From: Paenalcaligenes sp035301625
GTDB lineage: Bacteria; Pseudomonadota; Gammaproteobacteria; Burkholderiales; Burkholderiaceae_B
Assembly: GCA_035301625.1 (NCBI GenBank)
Contig: DATGTW010000144.1
Coordinates: 1 to 15,158 of the forward strand
DNA: 15,158 nucleotides
Direction of reading: 5' to 3'
Part shown: piece after piece, positions 8,346-14,155 of the stretch
Layout of the letters: the number at the start of each line of letters is the position of its first letter
How positions within the stretch are numbered: the first letter of the stretch is position 1
Made by a program: the position numbers and the translations under genes
The notes under the pieces: generated by a model
What the model was told of the DNA's origin: nothing
Databases searched by the model: none
The model's input: the letters and a program-made list of their open reading frames with translations, nothing else

Positions 8346-8395
8346 CCGAAAATAATACGTATTCGGACGTTTTGGTGTGACAACAATTTTGTTGT
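8346..8395 (+). repeat. Structured leader of the cold-shock gene: two inverted repeats
   Basis: The first element (8346-8366) is CCG ... CGG enclosing the perfect palindrome AATACGTATT (8354-8363). The second (8380-8395) is ACAACAA-TT-TTGTTGT, a perfect 7 bp dyad followed by TTTTG. Both lie between the proposed promoter and the ribosome-binding site (AGAGG, 8 nt before the ATG). They could form RNA hairpins in a temperature-sensitive leader, or the second could act as an early weak terminator or an operator. No function is assigned. Confidence 0.45.
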
Positions 8396-8428
8396 TTTGA
8401 TTGATGTTTACAAAAAGAGGCAGTTCGC

Positions 8429-8674
8429 ATGTCTGAAGTACAACCGACCATTATTGGGGATGGTCTCACTCACACAGGAACCGTGAAATGGTTTAATGAC
8501 GCAAAAGGTTTTGGGTTTATTACCCCCGACGGAGGAGGAGAAGACCTATTTGCACATTTTTCATCAATACAAATGAACGGGTTTAAAACACTAAAAGAGG
8601 GCCAAAAAGTGCAGTTTGAAATTGCACAGGGGCCAAAGGGTCAACAAGCCCTTAATATCACCCCATCAGCATAA
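8429..8674 (+). CDS. Cold-shock-domain protein (CspA/CspD family) with N-terminal extension
   Basis: Small single-stranded nucleic-acid-binding protein. The cold-shock domain runs from about residue 16 (TGTVKWFND) to the end, with RNP1 KGFGFI and RNP2 DLFAHF, followed by SSIQMNGFKTLKEGQ. At 81 aa it is longer than the usual 67-74, because 14-15 residues (MSEVQPTIIGDGLT) precede the domain; no in-frame ATG, GTG or TTG lies nearer the domain, and AGAGG is well placed before the ATG at 8429. The GGGED and TLKEGQ-VQF features resemble CspD, and the position divergent from clpS-clpA is that of E. coli cspD, but true CspD (a replication inhibitor) versus general Csp cannot be decided. No terminator lies between it and the next gene; a candidate lies inside that gene. 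Confidence 0.93.
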   Translation: MSEVQPTIIGDGLTHTGTVKWFNDAKGFGFITPDGGGEDLFAHFSSIQMNGFKTLKEGQKVQFEIAQGPKGQQALNITPSA

Positions 8675-8737
8675 AACCCCTGCTAGTATTATAAGACATA
8701 AAAATATTTTGATTTAAACCTGATTTTCGTATTACGA

Positions 8738-9229
8738 ATGACTCATTTTCTATCAGGGCGCTTGCGCCCTGTCTTTTTTGCTGTCCTATTAGGCATAACC
8801 ACGGCTATTAGCCCCATTGCAGTCCAAGCAGAAACACGATCCGCCCAGCAACAAATAGACAGTGAAAAAACGTCCGATTACATCACCCTCGAACTTTCGG
8901 ATCAGTCTATTACGGTTGAGGTCGCTAACAATGAGCGCACCCGCTCAAAGGGTCTGATGTACCGAGAATCAATGCCTGCCGACGAGGGCATGCTTTTTGT
9001 CTTTGATTACCCGCATCAGCCTTGCTTTTGGATGAAAAACACCTATCTACCTCTGAGCATTGCCTTTATCACAACGCAGGGAATCATTTCATCGATACAT
9101 GATATGCAGCCCCAAAGCACGGATACACACTGCCCTCGGGAGCCCATATTATATGCATTGGAAATGAATCAAGGCTGGTTCAAAAAGCACGAGCTTAAAC
9201 CTGGGAACAAAATTAAAGGGTTGCCCTAG
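8738..9229 (+). CDS. Exported DUF192 family protein
   Basis: A 163 aa protein. Residues 1-31 look like a Sec signal peptide: arginines at 8 and 10, a hydrophobic run VFFAVLLGITTAISPIA, and an AVQA cleavage site before E32. A polar linker leads to the DUF192 domain (about 47-160) with the family hallmarks RSKGLMYRESMPADEGMLFVF and FWMKNTYLPLSIAFI. The family has no settled biochemical role; it is a small periplasmic or secreted beta-rich domain widespread in proteobacteria. There is no good Shine-Dalgarno before the ATG at 8738, but that start is needed to keep the signal peptide. A GC-rich hairpin followed by a T-run occupies codons 6-14. The gene is 63 bp downstream of the cold-shock gene, probably in the same transcript, and convergent with the thiolase gene. 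Confidence 0.9.
   Translation: MTHFLSGRLRPVFFAVLLGITTAISPIAVQAETRSAQQQIDSEKTSDYITLELSDQSITVEVANNERTRSKGLMYRESMPADEGMLFVFDYPHQPCFWMKNTYLPLSIAFITTQGIISSIHDMQPQSTDTHCPREPILYALEMNQGWFKKHELKPGNKIKGLP
8754..8778 (+). terminator. Terminator-like hairpin inside the start of the DUF192 gene
   Basis: CAGGGCGC and GCGCCCTG form a perfect dyad (8754-8771); allowing a CTTG loop gives a 7 bp GC-rich stem. TCTTTTTT follows immediately (8772-8779), the textbook shape of an intrinsic terminator. It lies about 80 nt after the cold-shock stop codon and 17 nt after the DUF192 ATG, inside codons for the signal peptide. It may be the terminator of the cold-shock transcript that the next gene has absorbed, or an attenuator. 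Confidence 0.65.
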
Positions 9230-9298
9230 CCATTTGCCCAGAACAACCCATAGCCAACAAATACAAAGCTATTGCTTATTGAAAAGTATCACCCTTAG

Positions 9299-10504
9299 TT
9301 AGACGCGTTCAATAATCAGCGCAACCCCCTGCCCGACACCAATACACATCGTGCATAAAGCGTAGCGACCATTGGTACGATGCAGCTGATTGACGGCAGC
9401 AATCACGAGACGCGCGCCGCTAGCACCCAAGGGGTGGCCCAATGCAATGGCGCCCCCATTAGGGTTCACACGCGGGTCATCGTCCTTGAGGCCTAGCTCG
9501 CGCATTACAGCTAAACCTTGAGCAGAAAATGCCTCGTTAAGCTCAATTACGTCCATTTGATCTAATGTTAACCCTGTTTGTGCTAATACCTTTTGGGTCG
9601 CTGGGCTAGGGCCAATGCCCATAATGCGAGGAGCTACACCAGCAAAGGCCATTCCTAGCACACGTGCGCGTGGAGTCAAACCGTTTTTCTCGGCCTGCTC
9701 TTTGGAAGCTAAAATCACTGCACAAGCACCATCATTAACGCCAGAAGCATTACCAGCAGTGATGGTTCCATCTGGGCGTACGATGGGGCGCAAAGCGCCT
9801 AATTTCTCTAGGCTCGTGTCACGAGGGTGCTCGTCTTTATCAACAACGATGGGCTCGCCACGACGCTGCGGTATGGTGACCGGGACAATTTCCTCGGCCA
9901 AATAACCTGCTTTCTGGGCTGCTGCTGTGCGCTCTTGGCTGCGCAGGGCAAATAGGTCTTGGTCCTCGCGCGAGATTTTAAAATCATCGGCGACATTTTC
10001 GGCAGTCTCGGGCATTGAATCAATGCCGTATTCGTCTTTCATCTTTTTGTTGACGAAACGCCAACCAATAGTTGTGTCATACACAGCATTGGCCCGTGTA
10101 AAAGCACTGTGCGCTTTGGGCATCACAAAAGGTGCACGCGACATACTTTCTACACCCCCTGCTATGACCAATCCAGCCTCGCCAGCGCGTATTGCACGCG
10201 CAGCAGTGCCCACCGCATCCAGGCTAGAACCGCACAGGCGATTCAGCGTCATGCCTGGCACGGTATCGGGCAAGCCTGCCAGCAGCGCAGACATCCGTGC
10301 GACGTTGCGGTTATCCTCACCGGCTTGATTGGCACAACCGTAAAGCACATCATCTACACTGCCCCAGTCAACATTAGGATATTTTTCCATTAACGCTCGA
10401 ATGGGAATCGCCCCCAGGTCGTCTGCACGGACGGCAGACAAATCACCTGCATAGCGCCCAAATGGGGTGCGCAACCCATCACAAATATAAGCGTCAGAAC
10501 TCAT
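9299..10504 (-). CDS. pcaF: 3-oxoadipyl-CoA (beta-ketoadipyl-CoA) thiolase
   Basis: Thiolase of the beta-ketoadipate pathway that cleaves 3-oxoadipyl-CoA with CoA to succinyl-CoA and acetyl-CoA, the last step of protocatechuate and catechol breakdown. The 401 aa protein has the full catalytic set: nucleophile C91 in NRLCGSSLDA, H357 in ALGHPLGASG and C387 in TMCIGVGQG. The stretches CANQAGEDNRNVARM, ESMSRAPFVM, DTTIGWRFVN and DSMPETAENVADD are characteristic of PcaF/PaaJ rather than general acetoacetyl-CoA thiolases. I start at the ATG at 10504, preceded by AGGAGAGG; the frame opens five codons earlier. No pcaIJ, pca or paa partner gene is nearby, which is odd for a pathway enzyme. A more general thiolase remains a weaker alternative. 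A -10-like TACAAT lies on the - strand at 10545-10540. Confidence 0.9.
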   Translation of the reverse strand: MSSDAYICDGLRTPFGRYAGDLSAVRADDLGAIPIRALMEKYPNVDWGSVDDVLYGCANQAGEDNRNVARMSALLAGLPDTVPGMTLNRLCGSSLDAVGTAARAIRAGEAGLVIAGGVESMSRAPFVMPKAHSAFTRANAVYDTTIGWRFVNKKMKDEYGIDSMPETAENVADDFKISREDQDLFALRSQERTAAAQKAGYLAEEIVPVTIPQRRGEPIVVDKDEHPRDTSLEKLGALRPIVRPDGTITAGNASGVNDGACAVILASKEQAEKNGLTPRARVLGMAFAGVAPRIMGIGPSPATQKVLAQTGLTLDQMDVIELNEAFSAQGLAVMRELGLKDDDPRVNPNGGAIALGHPLGASGARLVIAAVNQLHRTNGRYALCTMCIGVGQGVALIIERV

Positions 10505-10569
10505 TGACCTCTCCTGCATTGGTAAAAAACTGAATGCTTATTGTATCCGCAATAATGGGGATCCAAAAT

Positions 10570-10604
10570 AAAATACCCTGCAACTGTACGCTGCAGGGTA
10601 TTTT
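10570..10604 (-). terminator. Intrinsic terminator of sodB
   Basis: A perfect 13 bp inverted repeat, AAAATACCCTGCA and TGCAGGGTATTTT, with a 9 nt loop. On the - strand it lies 30 bp after the sodB stop, and the distal arm runs into TATTTTATTTT. It separates sodB from the thiolase gene downstream, which therefore probably has its own promoter in 10505-10569. Confidence 0.88.
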
Positions 10605-10634
10605 GTGAACTGCTTTTAGCTAATTTTAAATCAA

Positions 10635-11216
10635 TTAGCCGGCGAAGTTATCTTCTACAAACTTCCAGTTAGCGAGCTCCCAGAATTTTTCCAAATAGGC
10701 AGGACGTGCATTGCGATAGTCAATGTAATAGGCGTGCTCCCATACATCACAGGTCAGCAAAGGCACATCATCACCAGTCAATGGAGTATCTGCATTACTG
10801 GTATTAACGATATCCACGCTACCGTCTTGTTTTTTCACCAACCATGTCCAGCCCGAACCAAAGTTACCCGCGGCTGCGGTATTAAAGGCTGTTTTGAACT
10901 CGTCAAAACTGCCCCACTTGTCGTTGATGGCCTGTGCTAATGCACCGCTGGGTTCACCACCAGCGTTAGGCGCCAAACAATTCCAGTAAAAAGTGTGGTT
11001 CCAGACCTGGGCTGCGTTGTTAAAGATACCGCCAGAGGACTTTTTAACGATTTCCTCGAGCTCGGCATTCTCGAACTCTGTGCCTTTGACCATGTTGTTC
11101 AGATTGTTGACATAGGTCTGGTGGTGCTTACCGTAGTGGAACTCGAGTGTCTCTTTCGAGATATGCGGCTCGAGAGCATCCATGGCATAAGGAAGTTCGG
11201 GTAATTTAAATGTCAT
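10635..11216 (-). CDS. sodB: Superoxide dismutase, iron type
   Basis: Converts superoxide to oxygen and hydrogen peroxide in the cytoplasm. At 193 aa it has normal length. The metal ligands H27, H74, D157 (in DVWEHAYYIDY) and H161 match E. coli SodB H26, H73, D156 and H160. Glutamine Q70 in AAQVWNH, at the E. coli Q69 position, favours the iron over the manganese form. The start ATG at 11216 has AAAGGA 8 nt upstream, and the protein begins MTFKLPELPYAMDALEPHIS as usual. It is apparently monocistronic, with its own terminator downstream and a 449 bp intergenic region upstream. A small hairpin (11247-11265) lies in its probable leader. Confidence 0.97.
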   Translation of the reverse strand: MTFKLPELPYAMDALEPHISKETLEFHYGKHHQTYVNNLNNMVKGTEFENAELEEIVKKSSGGIFNNAAQVWNHTFYWNCLAPNAGGEPSGALAQAINDKWGSFDEFKTAFNTAAAGNFGSGWTWLVKKQDGSVDIVNTSNADTPLTGDDVPLLTCDVWEHAYYIDYRNARPAYLEKFWELANWKFVEDNFAG

Positions 11217-11246
11217 CGATATTTTCCTTTATTAAAACTGACTCAT

Positions 11247-11265
11247 ATGTGGCAAAAAACCACAT
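11247..11265 (-). repeat. Hairpin in the sodB leader
   Basis: ATGTGG and CCACAT, a perfect 6 bp dyad with a 7 nt loop (TTTTTTG in the sodB mRNA sense), ending about 30 nt before the sodB ATG and upstream of its ribosome-binding site. A U-rich loop near the translation start could be a site for RNA-level control, since sodB is iron-responsive by small RNA in enterobacteria; that link is only analogy. Confidence 0.4.
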
Positions 11266-11520
11266 CACCTAGATGAAAATACCTACTATTTTACAGCAGA
11301 CTGTATTTTTACTCTAAATCATTGCGCGTCAAATAGGCAAAAGTATATTTTCCCTGACGCCAGCACTCTTTAAGTCTAACGTATTTTTTAACTTTGTGAC
11401 TCAATTAACCTTATAAAATAAACAGCTACCAAAAGCTGTCTTCAGAGTCAGTATCAACCTCGCAATTGGTTAATCATTAGCCAAAGAACCGCAACTCTAA
11501 GCCGATGGCGATTTAGCTCT

Positions 11521-11587
11521 TTATTCACACATCATTATCCACAGATTCTGTGAGCAACTCCACTTATCCACAACCCGCTGTGCACAA
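11521..11587. promoter_or_regulatory. Cluster of DnaA boxes
   Basis: Three sites match the DnaA-box consensus TTATNCACA exactly, all on the + strand: TTATTCACA (11521-11529), TTATCCACA (11535-11543) and TTATCCACA (11564-11572); the last two are the highest-affinity E. coli form. A fourth, TGTGCACAA (11579-11587), is an opposite-strand box with one mismatch, and TGTGAGCAA (11549-11557) is a weaker opposite-strand candidate. Start-to-start spacings of the exact boxes are 14 and 29 bp. Chance expectation for the 8 fixed bases is about one site per 32 kb on both strands, so three in 52 bp is far from random. DnaA binding is well supported; its purpose (origin, titration or reactivation site, or promoter control) is not. 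Confidence 0.8.
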
Positions 11588-11665
11588 CAATAAAAACCTA
11601 CTTCAAACCATGCCTGTGATAGACTTTGCAATGCTACTGTTTGTTCTTAACTAAGGATCCATCAG

Positions 11666-12316
11666 GTGTACACACTCATCGAAGCCGCAGGCTGGCCCAT
11701 TTGGCTGCTGCTGGCGTGTTCAATTGTTGGTCTTGCAATCGTATTAGAACGCCTGTATCAACTGCGTACAACGCGCGTTGTCCCCCGCGATGCGCGTCAA
11801 TTTGCCCAGGATTTGGCCCAACAAAACACCCCCAATATTGAGAGCTTAGAGCGTTTGCGCCAAAGCCCTCTCGGCCAGCTTTATGCCGCCCTCATCCAAG
11901 CACGCGATCAGCCCGCCTCTAATCGTGACGAAATAACAGCTGAAATCGGCCAAAGCATCGGCTTTGCGCTCAATCGTTTTTTGCCAGCCTTAGGTACGAT
12001 TGCAGTGATCGCCCCGCTACTAGGCTTATTTGGCACCGTCATCGGCATGATTGAATTATTTGGTTCGTATACGCCTCAAGGCAGCGATCCGGATCAATTC
12101 GCTCGGGGTATTTCAATTGCCTTGTACAACACCGCATTTGGAATCATTATTGCCATTCCCGCATTAATCTTTCATCGTTACTTTCGTAGTCAAGCGAACT
12201 ATTACTTGCATCTATTGGAAATAGAATCTGCCCGATTTAATCGTTTCATAGACTTTATCCATACCCGTCAATCCTCACTCAAACAACCTCCGCACTCTTT
12301 CACTAAAGCCCATTGA
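11666..12316 (+). CDS. exbB: MotA/TolQ/ExbB family proton channel protein
   Basis: Inner-membrane proton channel subunit that, with ExbD, uses proton-motive force to drive an outer-membrane process. The 216 aa protein has three transmembrane segments at about 10-28, 107-132 and 148-171, with the ExbB/TolQ hallmark PLLGLFGTVIGMIELF (117-132) and a third segment including ISIALYNTAFGIIIAIPA. The start is a GTG at 11666 with AAGGAT 9 nt upstream; no in-frame ATG precedes it. Its partner exbD follows directly, and no tonB or tolAB is present. Position upstream of lpxK is common in Burkholderiales, where the pair's precise role is unclear. TolQ is an alternative name, but absence of the other tol genes argues against it. 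Confidence 0.9.
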   Translation: MYTLIEAAGWPIWLLLACSIVGLAIVLERLYQLRTTRVVPRDARQFAQDLAQQNTPNIESLERLRQSPLGQLYAALIQARDQPASNRDEITAEIGQSIGFALNRFLPALGTIAVIAPLLGLFGTVIGMIELFGSYTPQGSDPDQFARGISIALYNTAFGIIIAIPALIFHRYFRSQANYYLHLLEIESARFNRFIDFIHTRQSSLKQPPHSFTKAH

Positions 12317-12345
12317 GAACTAGCTATGCAAATCAAATATTCACC

Positions 12346-12762
12346 ATGAGTCGCTTTAAGCCCCGTTGGCAATACTCCTCTGATGAAGACAGATTAGAAA
12401 TCAATGTTATTCCGTTGATTGATATTCTGTTGGTAGTACTGATTTTCATCACGGCCACGACTACCTTCTCTACCATTGAACAGCTAGAATTAAAACTGCC
12501 TGGCGGCAAACAAGAGACAATCGCGAGCCAAGGCAATATCTTGCTCATCACCCACGAAGGACAATATGCTCTCAATGGCCGCGTGTTGGCCAGTGATGAT
12601 GAAAGCTTGGCGCAGGCCATGCGTAATCTGGAAGACAAAAACGAACTACTGATTTATGCCGATGCTGATGCACGGCATGCCGCTGTCGTACGTGCACTAG
12701 AGGCTGCTAACAAAGCTCAGCTCGAGCGCATCCACTTTGCCACGGAAAGACAAACGGAATAA
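12346..12762 (+). CDS. exbD: ExbD/TolR family biopolymer transport protein
   Basis: Partner of ExbB: a 138 aa protein with a short basic N-terminus, one transmembrane helix (about 19-41) starting LEINVIPLIDILLVVLIF, and a periplasmic domain. D26 in IPLIDIL corresponds to the proton-pathway Asp D25 of E. coli ExbD. The ATG at 12346 gives the expected N-terminus MSRFKPRWQ but has no Shine-Dalgarno. A TTG at 12313 overlapping the exbB stop would add 11 residues and is a less likely start. A seven-codon minigene at 12326-12349 ends in a TGA that overlaps this ATG, so reinitiation may supply ribosomes. The stop is 10 bp before lpxK, and the three genes form an operon. Confidence 0.9.
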   Translation: MSRFKPRWQYSSDEDRLEINVIPLIDILLVVLIFITATTTFSTIEQLELKLPGGKQETIASQGNILLITHEGQYALNGRVLASDDESLAQAMRNLEDKNELLIYADADARHAAVVRALEAANKAQLERIHFATERQTE

Positions 12763-12772
12763 GGCCATCGAC

Positions 12773-13882
12773 ATGCAAGCCAAACTCAATCGCTGGATAC
12801 ACCAACAGTGGCAACATAAAGGTTTACTCGCGCGCTTGTTATACCCACTGAGCAGACTTACTGCACAGATTGTCAAAAGCAAACAATCCAAAACTTACTC
12901 TGGCTGGAATGCAGATATGCCCCCGATTATTATCGTAGGCAACATCTTTGTAGGTGGTGTGGGTAAAACCCCAGCCGTGATTTCTTTGTGCCAGCAACTC
13001 AAGCGTTTTGGTTGGCGTCCTGGTGTCATCAGCCGCGGTTATGGCGTCAAAATTGGGCCAAAGCCCATTGCCGGACAGTCACCCTTGGACCCACAACAAG
13101 TTGGTGATGAGCCAAGCATGATAGCCCAGCTTGCCCAAGTTCCTATTGCCGTGCACCCCAATCGTCGACAGGCAGCAGAGGCCCTCCTAAATTATGCCCC
13201 GCAAACCAATGTCATTATTTCTGACGATGGTTTGCAACACTATCCGTTGCCAAGAGCGATTGAAATTATCGTTCAAGACGAACGAGGAGTTGGTAATGGT
13301 TGGTTATTGCCCGCAGGGCCCTTGCGTGAGCCCGCCACGCGTTTGTACCAAGTAGATTGGATATTAAACAGGCAATCTGCAGGCCGTGCTCCCACAGACC
13401 CCGAGGCAACGGCATACAATCCTGCGCCACAGACAGAGTCTGGGCAGAAAGCAAGCCCGCAGCAGGTAGATATGTGGTTACAAGCCACTAAAATAGAACA
13501 AATGGCCAGCCAAAAAAAACTCACCATTCAGCACTGGCAAGAATTTTTCCCCTACCCTTGCCAGGCACTTGCTGGGATTGGTCAACCTGAGCGTTTTTTC
13601 GATATGTTAAATGGCTTGGGCTTTGAGCTAAATCAAACCCGTGCCCTACGCGATCACGCATCAATTAAAGCCAGCGACCTACAGTCCTTTGAACAAGCGC
13701 CCATCCTAATTACAGCCAAAGATGCAATCAAACTCATACACAGCCCTTGGCATATGGATCCACGCTTTTGGATTGTTCATGTGGAAGCCCATTTCTCCCC
13801 AGGCAACTGGGTTGAGGTGCTACAAAACCAGCTCAGGGAAAAAAACAATACAACTATTTGCACTCGTCTTGGAACGTGTTAA
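12773..13882 (+). CDS. lpxK: Tetraacyldisaccharide 4'-kinase (lipid A kinase)
   Basis: Phosphorylates the 4' position of the lipid A disaccharide precursor at the inner membrane using ATP, giving lipid IVA. At 369 aa it is slightly longer than typical. The P-loop VGNIFVGGVGKTP spans about residues 55-67, followed by VISRGYG ending at 91 and the SDDGLQHY motif (D151, D152, H156), all hallmarks of LpxK. An N-terminal amphipathic region (LLARLLYPLSRLTAQI) fits membrane attachment. I start at the ATG at 12773, which has AAGG 8 nt upstream; the open frame extends to a TTG at 12737 inside exbD. Membrane energisation and LPS genes are grouped here with kdsB downstream. Confidence 0.96.
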   Translation: MQAKLNRWIHQQWQHKGLLARLLYPLSRLTAQIVKSKQSKTYSGWNADMPPIIIVGNIFVGGVGKTPAVISLCQQLKRFGWRPGVISRGYGVKIGPKPIAGQSPLDPQQVGDEPSMIAQLAQVPIAVHPNRRQAAEALLNYAPQTNVIISDDGLQHYPLPRAIEIIVQDERGVGNGWLLPAGPLREPATRLYQVDWILNRQSAGRAPTDPEATAYNPAPQTESGQKASPQQVDMWLQATKIEQMASQKKLTIQHWQEFFPYPCQALAGIGQPERFFDMLNGLGFELNQTRALRDHASIKASDLQSFEQAPILITAKDAIKLIHSPWHMDPRFWIVHVEAHFSPGNWVEVLQNQLREKNNTTICTRLGTC

Positions 13883-13931
13883 AAACAAAATATCAGCAGT
13901 CAATAACGATAAACACACTAAGGGGCTTTCC

Positions 13932-14111
13932 ATGGATAAGAGAATCTTGGACGTATTGGTATGTCCTGTTTGCAAATCCTCTCTACACTATGTAGAGGCG
14001 GATCAAGAACTCATTTGCAAAGCTGACCGCTTGGCGTTTCCAGTGCGTGATGGCATGCCTATTATGCTCGAAGATGAGGCACGTGAAATACCTGCCACTG
14101 AAGAGCTTTAA
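13932..14111 (+). CDS. ycaR: Trm112/YcaR-like small zinc-binding protein (UPF0434)
   Basis: A 59 aa protein beginning MDKRILDVLVCPVCKSSL, with C11 and C14 as a CxxC and C29 in ELICKAD, followed by LAFPVRDGMPIML. This matches E. coli YcaR and the Trm112 family fold. Eukaryotic and archaeal Trm112 activates methyltransferases; the bacterial role is not settled, though the gene almost always lies between lpxK and kdsB, as here. The start at 13932 has AAGGGG 6 nt upstream. The frame stays open further upstream into lpxK, but that extension has no homology-like character and I reject it. The gap to lpxK is 49 bp and to kdsB 44 bp, neither with a terminator. Confidence 0.94.
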   Translation: MDKRILDVLVCPVCKSSLHYVEADQELICKADRLAFPVRDGMPIMLEDEAREIPATEEL

Positions 14112-14155
14112 TACTAACTAAACGTAAACCTCATCTGCACTAGTAGCCATCAAAT

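Larger units (their letters stand above)
11217..11665. other. AT-rich sodB-exbB intergenic region
   Basis: A 449 bp divergent intergenic region without a credible gene. Counting bases in 11221-11460 gives 80 G or C of 240 (33%), against about 50% in sampled coding DNA. It contains several dyads: ATGTGG-N7-CCACAT (11247-11265, in the sodB leader), TACAG-CAGA-CTGTA (11292-11305), ACAGCT-N6-AGCTGT (11422-11439, followed on the - strand by TTATTTTAT), and an imperfect GGTTAATCATTAGCC (11468-11482). TTGACG on the - strand (11332-11327) could be a -35 of sodB, but no -10 is well spaced. The DnaA-box cluster occupies 11521-11587. The promoter of exbB must lie here too, but I cannot place it. Confidence 0.7.

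Noticed and set aside
9927..10328. 133-codon ORF opposite pcaF
   Set aside because: Antisense shadow over thiolase catalytic sequence; composition reflects the opposite strand's codons.
11610..11654. 14-codon ORF (MPVIDFAMLLFVLN) just before exbB as a leader peptide
   Set aside because: No Shine-Dalgarno, no run of regulatory codons and no attenuator hairpin after it; easily chance.
11217..11665. Calling this region oriC outright
   Set aside because: DnaA boxes are convincing, but no origin-associated genes are near, GC skew cannot be assessed from this window and no clear unwinding-element repeats are visible.
13722..13931. Longer version of the Trm112-like protein starting inside lpxK
   Set aside because: The extra 70 residues are lpxK read in another frame; AAGGGG before the ATG at 13932 and the YcaR-like length fix the start.
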